Numbered from the stretch's first letter, positions 53,787 to 62,145 are shown. The stretch: 64,000 bases of DNA from UBA4582 sp002389265 (GCA_943788825.1 CALSRT010000009.1:84678-148677), one strand, 5' to 3'. Made by a program: numbers and translations. Notes: generated by a model from the letters alone, not told the origin.

Positions 53787-54636
53787 ATGACTAAAATGAA
53801 TTTATGTGGCTTTGAAGTGGGTGACAAAACCCCCTTTTTCTTGATCGCTGGGACCTGCGTTATCGAGTCAGAACAGATGGCGATGGATACCGCGGCGCAA
53901 TTGAAAGAGATCTGCGAGGGTCTTGGAATTCAGCTGATCTATAAATCGTCTTTCGACAAGGCGAACCGCTCATCTCATGCAAGTTACCGTGGACCTGGTA
54001 TCGATGTTGGGTTGAAGATCCTGCAAAAAGTGAAGCAGGAGTTGCACATCCCGGTACTCACCGACGTCCATGATGGGACCCCCGCTAGATGAGGTAGCGG
54101 AGGTGGTATCGGTGTTGCAGACGCCGGCTTTTTTGTGTCGTCAGACCGAGTTTATACAACGGGTGGCTGCTACAGGCCTGCCTGTTAATATCAAGAAAGG
54201 CCAGTTCCTGGCGCCCTGGGATATGAAACATGTAGTGGAGAAAGCCAAGGCCACTGGCAATGAGAACATCATGGTGTGTGAACGCGGGGTGAGCTTCGGT
54301 TATAACAATCTGGTTTCCGACATGCGATCGCTGGCGGTAATGAAAGCCGAGACGGGCTGCCCCGTGGTATTCGATGCAACCCATAGTGTTCAGCTCCCCG
54401 GCGGCCAGGGCAGTACTTCCGGTGGTCAACGAGAAATGGTGCCGGTCTTGGCGCGGGCTGCCATCGCGGTGGGTATTCACGGTTTATTCATGGAAACCCA
54501 CCCAGATCCAGACAAGGCCCTGAGCGATGGTCCGAATTCCTGGCCCTTGGGTCAAATTCAGACGTTGCTGTCAGTACTGATGCAAATTGACCAGCTGGTA
54601 AAATCAGTTGATTTACCCGAACTCGGCGCGAGTTAG
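53787..54636 (+). CDS. kdsA: KDO-8-phosphate synthase, interrupted by a +1 frameshift
   Basis: Condenses PEP and arabinose 5-phosphate to KDO-8-P for LPS. The N-terminal part (FFLIAGTCVIESEQMAMDTA, YKSSFDKANRSS) runs to VLTDVHDGTP; the rest (LDEVAEVVSVLQTPAFLCRQ onward) continues in the +1 frame. The switch lies in five C at 54079-54083; four C would read GGG ACC CCG CTA GAT and restore a 282-residue protein, the normal size. All active-site blocks are present when the two parts are joined. As LPS core synthesis is essential in most such bacteria, an extra base in the assembled sequence is the likeliest cause. Confidence 0.88.
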
Positions 54637-54673
54637 CCGGGTCACAAGTTTAGGCTAAGGAACCCAGACAAAT

Positions 54674-55957
54674 ATGACAGAAATCGTAGACATTCGAGCC
54701 AGAGAGATCCTGGACTCCCGAGGTAACCCCACTGTAGAAGCTGAGGTTGAACTTGCCACGGGTGTCATTGGCTCTGCCTGTGTCCCGTCGGGCGCATCCA
54801 CCGGTTCCAGAGAAGCGTTGGAAATGCGTGATAAAGACCCGGCACGCTATTTAGGCAAAGGTGTGCTCGTGGCCGTGGCTAATGTTAACGCCGAGATCCG
54901 CCCAGCCTTACTGGGGCTGGAGGTGGAAAACCAGCGGGAGCTTGATGAGAAAATGATCGCTCTGGACGGTACGGAAAATAAGGCCAAGCTCGGTGCTAAT
55001 GCGATTCTGGCAGTCTCACTGGCGGTGGCCAGTGCCGCGGCTCAAGCCAAGAAGATGGCGCTCTATGAGTACCTGGCCGAATTAGACGGCAGTCCCGGAC
55101 GCTATAGCATGCCCGTACCCATGATGAATATCATCAATGGGGGAGAGCATGCTGATAATAATGTGGATATTCAGGAGTTCATGATCTTGCCCGTCGGCGT
55201 AGCGACCTTTTCCGAGGCCGTTCGCTGTGGTGCGGAAATTTTCCATACCCTGAAAGGAATTTTGGCAGCCCGGGGGTTGAGCACGGCGGTGGGTGATGAG
55301 GGTGGTTTTGCGCCAGATCTGCCGAGTAATGAGGCGGCCCTGGAAGTGATCATGGAGGCCATTCGGCAGGCGGGTTACATCCCTGGTAAGGATGTTTATC
55401 TTGGCCTTGACTGCGCCGCGTCAGAGTTCTACGTTGACGGTAAATACAATCTGGCTGGCGAGGGTCGCGTATTCGATGCTGATGGCTTCAGCGATTATCT
55501 CGTGGGTTTAGCCGATCGCTATCCGATTCTCTCTATCGAAGACGGTATGGATGAGAGTGACTGGGCAGGCTGGGCGCTGCTGACGAAAAAACTGGGCAAG
55601 CGTCTGCAGCTGGTGGGGGATGATTTATTCGTGACGAACTCAAAAATCCTGCGGCGCGGCATCGAGCAAGGCGTCGGCAATTCGATTTTGATCAAGTTGA
55701 ACCAAATAGGGACACTGACTGAAACCTTTGAGGCTATTCATATGGCGAAAGAGGCAGGATATAGCGTGGTTATCTCCCATCGTTCCGGAGAAACCGAGGA
55801 CACGACCATTGCCGACTTAGCGGTGGCGACAGCGGCAGGCCAGATCAAAACAGGGTCCTTGTGCCGGTCTGACAGAGTGGCCAAATACAACCGTTTGCTT
55901 CGAATCGAGGATCAGTCCCATGCCCTGTTTAAAGGTTTAGCGGAGTTCCAGCGATAA
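54674..55957 (+). CDS. eno: Enolase
   Basis: Interconverts 2-phosphoglycerate and PEP; also an RNA-degradosome partner in gammaproteobacteria. The N terminus (EIVDIRAREILDSRGNPTVE), catalytic region VGDEGGFAPDL and signature LIKLNQIGTLTET with SHRSGETEDTTIADLAV are all present. Length 427. Its TAA overlaps the ftsB ATG (TAATG). Confidence 0.98.
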   Translation: MTEIVDIRAREILDSRGNPTVEAEVELATGVIGSACVPSGASTGSREALEMRDKDPARYLGKGVLVAVANVNAEIRPALLGLEVENQRELDEKMIALDGTENKAKLGANAILAVSLAVASAAAQAKKMALYEYLAELDGSPGRYSMPVPMMNIINGGEHADNNVDIQEFMILPVGVATFSEAVRCGAEIFHTLKGILAARGLSTAVGDEGGFAPDLPSNEAALEVIMEAIRQAGYIPGKDVYLGLDCAASEFYVDGKYNLAGEGRVFDADGFSDYLVGLADRYPILSIEDGMDESDWAGWALLTKKLGKRLQLVGDDLFVTNSKILRRGIEQGVGNSILIKLNQIGTLTETFEAIHMAKEAGYSVVISHRSGETEDTTIADLAVATAAGQIKTGSLCRSDRVAKYNRLLRIEDQSHALFKGLAEFQR

Positions 55958-56259
55958 TGAAGCGCCCCGGCCACTGGTTAATCGCTGGCCTGGCATTGGT
56001 AGTCATCGCGCTGCAGGTCAGACTGTGGATTGGTGAAGGCAGTCTGGCGCAAGTCAATTCACTGCAAACTCGGGTTGCCCAAATGCGAGTTGAAAACGGC
56101 ATCCGGGAGCAGCGCAATCGCATCTTGCGCGCCGAGACCATTGAGCTCAAGAGTGGTCTTGAATCCATTGAAGAAAAAGCCCGGAGCGAGTTTGGTCTGA
56201 TCAAACAGGGAGAAACCTTTTTCCTGCTGGTAGACGAGACTAAAGCCCACCGACCATGA
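55957..56259 (+). CDS. ftsB: Cell division protein FtsB
   Basis: Bitopic divisome protein that joins FtsL and FtsQ. A short cytoplasmic N terminus, one membrane helix (about residues 7-25) and a periplasmic coiled coil (residues 30-70) followed by ARSEFGLIKQGETFFLL are typical. 100 residues. Coupled to eno upstream and to ispD downstream (ATGA). Confidence 0.94.
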   Translation: MKRPGHWLIAGLALVVIALQVRLWIGEGSLAQVNSLQTRVAQMRVENGIREQRNRILRAETIELKSGLESIEEKARSEFGLIKQGETFFLLVDETKAHRP

Positions 56260-56960
56260 CGAGCTTTGCGCAGGTATCAGTGGTCGTTCCCGCTGCGGGT
56301 AAAGGCGTGCGCATGAGCGCCGATATCAGCAAACAATATCTTCCTTTAGGCGGCAAACCCTTATTGGCGCACAGCCTGGCTCGTCTGCTTGCCTTGTCGC
56401 CGCGGCAGATCGTGTTGGTCGTTGCGCCGGATGACGAGCGTTGGCAAACCGTGGAAGGGGTCGAGCATTGTCTCGTGGTGCGCGGCGGAACATCTCGAGC
56501 AGCTTCAGTTCTGAATGGCTTGGCGGCATTGCACGCGACCACGAATGACTGGGTATTGGTCCACGACGGCGCCAGGCCTTGCGTTCGAGGCGCCGATGTA
56601 CAACGACTCATGCAATGGGTGGCGGCCAGTGACGTGGGTGGCGTGTTGGGTGTGTCTGTGACTGATACGGTGAAGGAAGTTACCGCAGGCTTGATCAAAG
56701 CCAGTCCCGACCGAACCCGACTGTGGCTCGCGCAAACGCCTCAGATGTTTCGCTTTGGACTTCTTCAGAAGGCCTTGCAACAAGCCCTGCAGCAGCAAAT
56801 GTTGATAACAGATGAGGCCTCAGCCGTCGAATTAATGGGGTTTCAGCCTCTTATGGTAGAAGGTCATCGTGACAACATTAAAGTTACCCATGCCAACGAC
56901 CTGGCTCTGGCTGAGTATTATCTGGCTCGGCAGGCCATAAGCGCTGGAGGTGCGATATGA
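56256..56960 (+). CDS. ispD: 2-C-methyl-D-erythritol 4-phosphate cytidylyltransferase
   Basis: Third MEP-pathway enzyme, forms CDP-ME. The CTP-binding VVPAAGKGVRMSADISKQYL and VHDGARPCV motifs are diagnostic; length 234. Starts and ends in 4-base overlaps with ftsB and ispF, so ftsB-ispD-ispF-truD are one translational block. Confidence 0.96.
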   Translation: MTSFAQVSVVVPAAGKGVRMSADISKQYLPLGGKPLLAHSLARLLALSPRQIVLVVAPDDERWQTVEGVEHCLVVRGGTSRAASVLNGLAALHATTNDWVLVHDGARPCVRGADVQRLMQWVAASDVGGVLGVSVTDTVKEVTAGLIKASPDRTRLWLAQTPQMFRFGLLQKALQQALQQQMLITDEASAVELMGFQPLMVEGHRDNIKVTHANDLALAEYYLARQAISAGGAI

Positions 56961-57460
56961 GGATAGGTTCCGGGTTTGACGCCCATCGTTTTGGTGAGGA
57001 ACAGACTGATCATTACATTATGCTTGGCGGCGTTGCTGTGCCTTGGCACCGGACGGTGCTGGCCCACTCGGATGGTGATGTGCTGCTGCACGCCCTATGT
57101 GATGCGATACTGGGAGCGATGGCCCTGGGTGATATTGGCCAGCATTTTCCCGATACGGACCCTAATTACGCGGGAGCCGATAGTCGGCAATTATTGCGGG
57201 CCTGCGTCGCTAAGATCAGCCAGTTAGGCATGTCGGTGGTAAACGTCGATATGACCCTGATTGCTGAGCGACCGAAGGTTGCTCCCTATGTACAGGCCAT
57301 GACTGAATGCATCGCAATTGATCTGGGTATTGCTCTAGACCGCGTCAGTGTTAAGGCCACCACGACCGAGAAAATGGGCTTTATTGGTCGAGAAGAAGGT
57401 CTGGCGGCGCAAGCTGTCGTGTTGCTTGCAGAGCGCGCGCCGGCCAAGGCGCTGTCGTGA
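56957..57460 (+). CDS. ispF: 2-C-methyl-D-erythritol 2,4-cyclodiphosphate synthase
   Basis: Forms the cyclic diphosphate in the MEP pathway. Metal ligands lie in GSGFDAHRFGE and HSDGDVLLHALCDA; the DIGQHFPDTDP loop is also present. The GFIGREEG stretch is near the end. Length 167, slightly longer than the E. coli enzyme. Its stop overlaps the truD GTG. Confidence 0.96.
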   Translation: MRIGSGFDAHRFGEEQTDHYIMLGGVAVPWHRTVLAHSDGDVLLHALCDAILGAMALGDIGQHFPDTDPNYAGADSRQLLRACVAKISQLGMSVVNVDMTLIAERPKVAPYVQAMTECIAIDLGIALDRVSVKATTTEKMGFIGREEGLAAQAVVLLAERAPAKALS

Positions 57461-58458
57461 ATCAGGATTACCCCTTGGACGTGACCTATGCGCAGGGTCA
57501 GCCCTCTGGACGGGCAGGGCTGAAGCAACAAGCAGTTGATTTTGTCGTTAACGAACGGCTCGGCTTTGAGCCTAGTGGTATCGGCGAGCACTGCTACGTT
57601 CAAATCAGGAAGACCGGTGCCAATACGGCCTGGGTGGCAGAGAACATGGCGCGGTATCTGAATATCAAAGCCTTTGATGTGAATTATGCCGGTCGAAAGG
57701 ACCGTCATGCAGTGACGACACAATGGCTGAGCTGCCACGTGCCAGGCAAACTGATGCCAGATTTTTCCAATATGACATTGGCCGGCGTCGAGATCCTTGA
57801 GACTCGCCGCCATGACAAAAAGCTCCGTCGGGGTTCGCATGCGGGGAATGAATTTGAGATTCGTCTGCGGAATATTCAGGCCGACACTGAGGATATTGAA
57901 CGGCGACTAACGCGCATTGCCGACCAGGGTTTTCCGAACTATTTTGGTGAGCAGCGATTTGGTCGGGGTGGCAGTAATTTGCTGGCAGCTGACAGCCTGT
58001 TTGCAGGCGAGCCGGTCAAACATCAGCTACGGGACCTGTGTCTGTCTGCGGTGCGTAGTTATATGTTCAATGCCGATCTGTCCCAACAATTAAGTGCTGG
58101 CGAGTTGGATGATATTAGCGTACCTGAGCATTGTTGGACGGCGAGTGTCGAGGTTGGGCGAGGGGCTGAGTCTGGCGGCCGAACCCGCAGCACCGGCCAG
58201 GCGAATCAGCGAGGCTGGCTGTATGGTCTGGCGCGAAAAGAAAACTCGGCGCTGAAAAGTCTTGAAACGCGGTTTCCTCATTGGTGCGAGGGCTTGCGCA
58301 AACTCGATTTGAAAGCCCAGCAGCGGGATCTGTGGGTGCGGCCCGCGGCTTTTAACTGGCGCTTTGAGGGGCCGGATTTGTTATTGTCCTTTGGATTGCC
58401 CGTGGGTAGCTTTGCCACCAGTTTGATCAGAGAGGTAGTGAACTATGGAGAACAGTAA
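57457..58458 (+). CDS. truD: tRNA pseudouridine(13) synthase
   Basis: Makes pseudouridine 13 in tRNA-Glu. The catalytic Asp is in YAGRKDRHAVTTQW; FPNYFGEQRFG is the second family motif. Length 333 is normal. GTG start overlapping ispF. surE, usually between truD and pcm, is absent: pcm begins inside the end of truD (14-base overlap). Confidence 0.96.
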   Translation: MNQDYPLDVTYAQGQPSGRAGLKQQAVDFVVNERLGFEPSGIGEHCYVQIRKTGANTAWVAENMARYLNIKAFDVNYAGRKDRHAVTTQWLSCHVPGKLMPDFSNMTLAGVEILETRRHDKKLRRGSHAGNEFEIRLRNIQADTEDIERRLTRIADQGFPNYFGEQRFGRGGSNLLAADSLFAGEPVKHQLRDLCLSAVRSYMFNADLSQQLSAGELDDISVPEHCWTASVEVGRGAESGGRTRSTGQANQRGWLYGLARKENSALKSLETRFPHWCEGLRKLDLKAQQRDLWVRPAAFNWRFEGPDLLLSFGLPVGSFATSLIREVVNYGEQ

Positions 58459-59116
58459 TCTGCCTGATATGCGTGGCAGCGGCATGACGTCGCAACGGAC
58501 GCGAAGTCGTTTGGTCCAACGGTTACGAGATCGCCTCATTACTAATGAGGCATTGCTGGAAGTCATTGAATCAACCCCACGCCACGTATTTGTTGATGAA
58601 GCGCTTGCTTCCCGTGCCTATGAAGATACGGCGTTACCGATAGGTTTTAATCAGACAATTTCACAACCCTACATTGTTGCGCGAATGACCCAGACGCTGC
58701 TTGCTGACGGGCCTCTGGAGCGGGTCTTGGAGATTGGTACGGGGTCGGGTTATCAAACCGCGATTCTGGCCCAGTTGGTGTCGAAGGTTTATACGGTAGA
58801 GCGCATCCAGATGCTGAGCGAGCGCGCTCGAGAGACGCTGAAGTTGATTGGCACCCGCAACGTTCAATTCAAATATGACGATGGCAATATTGGTTGGGCC
58901 GACCGGGGCCCCTTTGACGGCATCATTGTGACGGCCTCGCCGCGGGTCATTCCGCCTGGCCTTATCGCCCAGTTGGCGATCGGTGGTCGATTGATCATTC
59001 CCGTGGGCACCAGTGACGCGCAGCAATTGACGATAGTGCGCATGACTGACGAAGGGCCGCAGATTGATGTGCTCGAAGATGTGAAATTCGTCCCCTTGCT
59101 CGGTGGCAAGGCCTGA
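58445..59116 (+). CDS. pcm: Protein-L-isoaspartate O-methyltransferase
   Basis: Repairs isoaspartyl residues in aged proteins using SAM. IGFNQTISQPYIVARMTQ and the SAM motif VLEIGTGSGYQTAILAQL are diagnostic. Length 223. Normally in the surE-pcm-nlpD-rpoS block; here surE and rpoS are missing. Confidence 0.96.
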   Translation: MENSNLPDMRGSGMTSQRTRSRLVQRLRDRLITNEALLEVIESTPRHVFVDEALASRAYEDTALPIGFNQTISQPYIVARMTQTLLADGPLERVLEIGTGSGYQTAILAQLVSKVYTVERIQMLSERARETLKLIGTRNVQFKYDDGNIGWADRGPFDGIIVTASPRVIPPGLIAQLAIGGRLIIPVGTSDAQQLTIVRMTDEGPQIDVLEDVKFVPLLGGKA

Positions 59117-59169
59117 AGCCCAGCTAGTGAGCAATATGGGCGATATGCCCAAGAGAGAATAGTGAGCGG

Positions 59170-60114
59170 ATGAGAGAAAATATTAAAATCGCTGTAATCG
59201 GCTTATTGATGGGCGCAGCAGAGGTGGTTCCGGGAGTTTCCGGTGGCACCATCGCGTTTATTTCCGGGCTCTATGAGCGCTTGTTGCTGGCTCTCAGACA
59301 GTTGACCCCGGCTTTAGTTTTGGTGCTTCGCAGAGAGGGCTTGGCGGCACTGTGGCGTCAGATAGATGGTCAATTTCTGTTGCTGTTATTTGCGGGAATG
59401 GGCGTCTCGATCGTTGTGTTCGCGTCGGGTATCAGCTATCTGCTGCAGCACCAGCCCATCGCCTTATGGGCATTTTTCTGCGGTTTAGTGATCGCCTCGA
59501 CCTGGGTGATGAGTCGGCAGATGACGAGTTTTGGCCTGAATCCGCTGTTGTTGGTCTGCATCGGCGCAGCGACGGGCATTGTGATTACCGGTGTCGTACC
59601 TATTGCGTTGCCACCGACGCCGTTGTTTCTTTTTCTGGGTGGTGCTATAGCCGTTTGTGCTTGGATCTTGCCGGGTATTTCAGGCAGTTTTATCCTGCTA
59701 ATACTGGGTCTTTATGGGATTGTGATCGAAGCGATCAAGACCCTCGATCTCATGGTGTTGGGGATAGTGGCCAGTGGCTGCGCATTAGGCCTGGTCTGTT
59801 TTGCTCGGGTCCTGACACGTTTGTTCAAGCATGCCAGAGATAGTACGCTGGCGGTTTTAACAGGTTTTATGCTTGGTTCTTTGGTCAAGCTTTGGCCCTG
59901 GAAAGAGACTCTGGCTTATCAGCTGGGTGCAGATGGCCATAATATCCCCCTAGTTCAGGAACCCGTTCTACCCGCGACCTATGTCTTATTGACGGGTGCG
60001 GATCCTCAAATCGAATTGGCGATGATGGCGATGGTAACAGGTTTTATCGCTGTCATTGTGTTGGACTGGCTGGCAACTGCAGGGACGGAGCGCGATGATC
60101 AGCAGCATGGCTGA
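59170..60114 (+). CDS. DUF368 family polytopic membrane protein, likely undecaprenyl-phosphate translocase
   Basis: A 314-residue protein with about eight to ten hydrophobic helices. The two inverted-repeat-like motifs of the DUF368 family are clear: AAEVVPGVSGGTIAFISGLY near the N terminus and ILPGISGSFILLILGLYG in the middle. Some DUF368 proteins (PopT) were shown to return undecaprenyl phosphate across the membrane; function here is inferred from family only. It sits between pcm and nlpD and its end overlaps the nlpD start by 20 bases, linking it to cell-wall enzymes. Confidence 0.88.
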   Translation: MRENIKIAVIGLLMGAAEVVPGVSGGTIAFISGLYERLLLALRQLTPALVLVLRREGLAALWRQIDGQFLLLLFAGMGVSIVVFASGISYLLQHQPIALWAFFCGLVIASTWVMSRQMTSFGLNPLLLVCIGAATGIVITGVVPIALPPTPLFLFLGGAIAVCAWILPGISGSFILLILGLYGIVIEAIKTLDLMVLGIVASGCALGLVCFARVLTRLFKHARDSTLAVLTGFMLGSLVKLWPWKETLAYQLGADGHNIPLVQEPVLPATYVLLTGADPQIELAMMAMVTGFIAVIVLDWLATAGTERDDQQHG

Positions 60115-60862
60115 GCATCACATAAGGACGACTTCAGCGCCAGCACGGTTAAGCCTGTTGATGCTGCTTCTGGTCGGCTTGATGGGCTGTTCTTTTTCCG
60201 GTGGCTACGCCCCTGTGTTCGGTGCTGGAAATTTTGATGGGCAAGGTGCAAGGACGCATACTGTCCAGGCTGGTGAAACGCTGTACGCCATTGCTTTCCG
60301 TTACGGTGTTAACTATCACGGATTGGCTAAGGCTAACCGGATCAAGCCGCCATATGTGATCTATGTGAATCAAAAAATTCGACTTATAAGTAGCCCCGAG
60401 CCAGTACAGTCTCCTGAGCCCGCCGCAAAACAACAAAAATCCGCTCGCCCACCCGTAGTAAAGCCACGGCCTGTTGCGGTGGCCCAAAACTCAACAATAA
60501 CCTGGCGGTGGCCGATCAAGGGCGAGGTGGTTAATAGCTTTTCGCTCAACGGAAGGATCAATAAGGGTATCGATATTCGGGGTAAATTAGGCGACAAAGT
60601 TCGTGCTGCTGCAGATGGTGTTGTCGTTTATGCGGGTGGTGGATTACGAGGCTACGGCAAGTTGGTGATCGTTAAACACAGTGACAGCTTCCTCAGTGCT
60701 TATGGTCATAATCGAAAGATTCAGGTCAAGGAAGGCGACAGGGTGAAAGGCGGTCAAGTCGTTGGCGAGGTCGGGCCGAGTAGTTCGAAGCAAGAGATGC
60801 TCCATTTTGAGATTCGCCGAAACGGCAAGCCAGAGAATCCGTTGCTATATTTACCTCGTTAG
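60095..60862 (+). CDS. nlpD: Lipoprotein NlpD, LysM and degenerate LytM domains
   Basis: Outer-membrane lipoprotein that activates the amidase AmiC during cell separation. A lipobox LMGC follows the signal peptide. A LysM domain (HTVQAGETLYAIAFRYG) binds peptidoglycan. The C-terminal LytM domain reads NKGIDIRG where active peptidases have HxGxD, so it is catalytically dead, as in E. coli NlpD. The ATG at 60095, behind GGAG, gives 255 residues, shorter than E. coli NlpD (379) because the linker is short. rpoS, which usually follows, is absent. Confidence 0.92.
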   Translation: MISSMAEHHIRTTSAPARLSLLMLLLVGLMGCSFSGGYAPVFGAGNFDGQGARTHTVQAGETLYAIAFRYGVNYHGLAKANRIKPPYVIYVNQKIRLISSPEPVQSPEPAAKQQKSARPPVVKPRPVAVAQNSTITWRWPIKGEVVNSFSLNGRINKGIDIRGKLGDKVRAAADGVVVYAGGGLRGYGKLVIVKHSDSFLSAYGHNRKIQVKEGDRVKGGQVVGEVGPSSSKQEMLHFEIRRNGKPENPLLYLPR

Positions 60863-60998
60863 CCGCTATTCCAGCAGCGCACCATCGAAGCGCAAAAATA
60901 AGAAGTGCTCCAAACTCTTCGATAGCTTGTGATGCCAGTTGTTCGCGGTTCTGCGAGCTGCGGCTTAGACGCAATTCACATGCCATTTTTGATCCGAG
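60863..60998. other. Start of the nlpD-fdxA gene-free region
   Basis: About 135 bases directly behind nlpD with no gene, repeat or clear hairpin. A weak promoter-like pair (TTAGAC and TTTGAT, 17 bases apart) lies near 60965-60992, but no GacA-type upstream element (TGTAAG-N6-CTTACA) is seen. Confidence 0.4.
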
Positions 60999-61147
60999 TC
61001 AATTAGGATTGATACGCGGACTGTTAGATTGCACGAGATCCAAGCAGCAAGCGTTGTAACTCTGGCAAGGACGCCGGAGCAAAGTGTGAAACGCAAGGAA
61101 GCGTGTCGTAGCGGTAAAGCAAGGGCTATCCTAGGGTAGTCCTTGCT
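60999..61147 (+). ncRNA. Candidate CsrA/RsmA-binding small RNA (RsmZ-like position)
   Basis: Five GGA motifs occur within about 100 bases, three in or beside hairpin loops: TCAAT-TAGG-ATTGA (60999-61012), CTCTGGC-AAGGAC-GCCGGAG (61060-61079, 7 bp with one G-T) and ACGC-AAGGAA-GCGT (61091-61104). The last two put AAGGA in hexaloops, the preferred CsrA/RsmA target. A 14-bp hairpin with two G-T pairs (61118-61147) ends the unit but lacks a T run. In Pseudomonas rsmZ lies between rpoS and fdxA; this lies between nlpD and fdxA. No strong promoter or GacA element is seen, so this is a hypothesis. Confidence 0.35.
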
Positions 61148-61245
61148 CTTAGGTCAGTAGTCTTAGGTTAGTAGTCTTAGGTCAGTAGTCTTAGGTTAGT
61201 AGTCTTAGATTAGTAGACTTAGGTCAGTAGGCATAGATAAGCAGT
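61148..61245 (+). repeat. Seven-copy 14-bp tandem array
   Basis: Seven tandem units of CTTAGGTCAGTAGT. Units 1-4 alternate strictly between C and T at the eighth base, showing that a 28-bp double unit was duplicated. Units 5-7 are progressively diverged. The array begins exactly at the foot of the strong hairpin at 61118-61147. Confidence 0.95.
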
Positions 61246-61250
61246 CTTCG

Positions 61251-61329
61251 ATATTCTCTTTTCCATATTCTCTTTTCCATATTCCCTTTTCGATTGTTCC
61301 CGTTTCGATTTTTCCTTTGCCATTTTCTG
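61251..61329 (+). repeat. Pyrimidine-rich 14-bp repeat array
   Basis: ATATTCTCTTTTCC occurs twice perfectly, then three diverging copies (ATATTCCCTTTTCG, a 15-base copy, ATTTTTCCTTTGCC) and a partial one. The plus strand is almost pure pyrimidine; on the minus strand each unit contains GGA. Confidence 0.9.
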
Positions 61330-61428
61330 GAGCGTGGGGTGCGCGGTTGTCTCAAGGTGATGTATCCCTCAAGTTTCTACTATCGAGTGATGTCTTGGGA
61401 ATCGATCGAGTAGAGCGTGCCGTCTAGA

Positions 61429-61506
61429 TTTCAGATAGGTGTCTCAGACAAGTATCTCAGACAAGTATCTCAGACAAGTATCTCAGATAAGTGCCGTAGA
61501 TAGGCA
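61429..61506 (+). repeat. 13-bp tandem array
   Basis: Three perfect copies of TCTCAGACAAGTA (61442-61480), one near copy (TCTCAGATAAGTG) and a diverged unit on each side. The unit differs from the two 14-bp arrays upstream. Confidence 0.95.
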
Positions 61507-61675
61507 GAGCTAGGTCGCGCGCAATGTTTCGAGATCGCGGCTACATAGGTCGCGACGGCCTCGGTAAGCGCCAGGCTAAAAGTGTCTTTAGACCGAGGTC
61601 AACTAGCTAACTAAGTCAGCCAGAACGCCATGACCGAAGGTCGATAGCGTTCGCTAACAGGTAGCTAAAGGCTTG
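61507..61675. other. Gene-free stretch downstream of fdxA
   Basis: Contains short inverted motifs (GACC-GA-GGTC, GACC-GAA-GGTC, TAGCG-TT-CGCTA), some of which may end the fdxA transcript on the minus strand, but no T-run terminator. No gene seen. Confidence 0.4.
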
Positions 61676-61999
61676 TTATCGCTCGAGATGTTCGAGTTTA
61701 TCTTTCACCTCAGCCCATTCTTCCGCATCGGGAAGGGGGTCTTTGCGCTCGGTGATGTTTGGCCAGACCATGGACAGTTCTGCGTTGAGCTCTAAGAAAA
61801 CATGCTCATTTTCAGGCAGTTCATCTTCAGAAAAAATGGCATCTACCGGACATTCTGGCTCGCACAAGGCGCAGTCAATGCATTCATCTGGATTGATAAC
61901 CAAAAAATTGGGGCCTTCGTAGAAGCAGTCAACAGGACAGACCTCTACACAGTCGGTATGTTTGCATTTGATGCAGGAGTCACTTACCACAAATGTCAT
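61676..61999 (-). CDS. fdxA: Seven-iron ferredoxin FdxA
   Basis: Small electron carrier with one [3Fe-4S] and one [4Fe-4S] cluster. The N-terminal CIKCKHTDCVEVCPVDCF and the second set CIDCALCEPECPVDAI supply the ligands; the 107-residue length with a charged C-terminal extension (PDAEEWAEVKDKLEHL) matches the Pseudomonas/Azotobacter FdI-like type. Located next to mutS as in Pseudomonas. Confidence 0.95.
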   Translation of the reverse strand: MTFVVSDSCIKCKHTDCVEVCPVDCFYEGPNFLVINPDECIDCALCEPECPVDAIFSEDELPENEHVFLELNAELSMVWPNITERKDPLPDAEEWAEVKDKLEHLER

Positions 62000-62145
62000 T
62001 GACTGGTTCCTTTCATTGAATTAACAGTAGTTGAGAAGCAATGGCAAAAAAACATTCTACCAGCTTTTAGTCCGTGAACAATAACTGCTAGCTGAAGAAT
62101 CGCGGTCTTTGCCGCGATTGTTTGCAAAAACACCGGTATGTGACT

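Noticed and set aside
61148..61506. CRISPR array
   Set aside because: Repeats are directly adjacent 13-14 bp units without unique spacers, and no cas genes are present.
60863..61675. Remnants of rpoS
   Set aside because: No sigma-70 region 2 or 4 motif could be read in any frame by eye.
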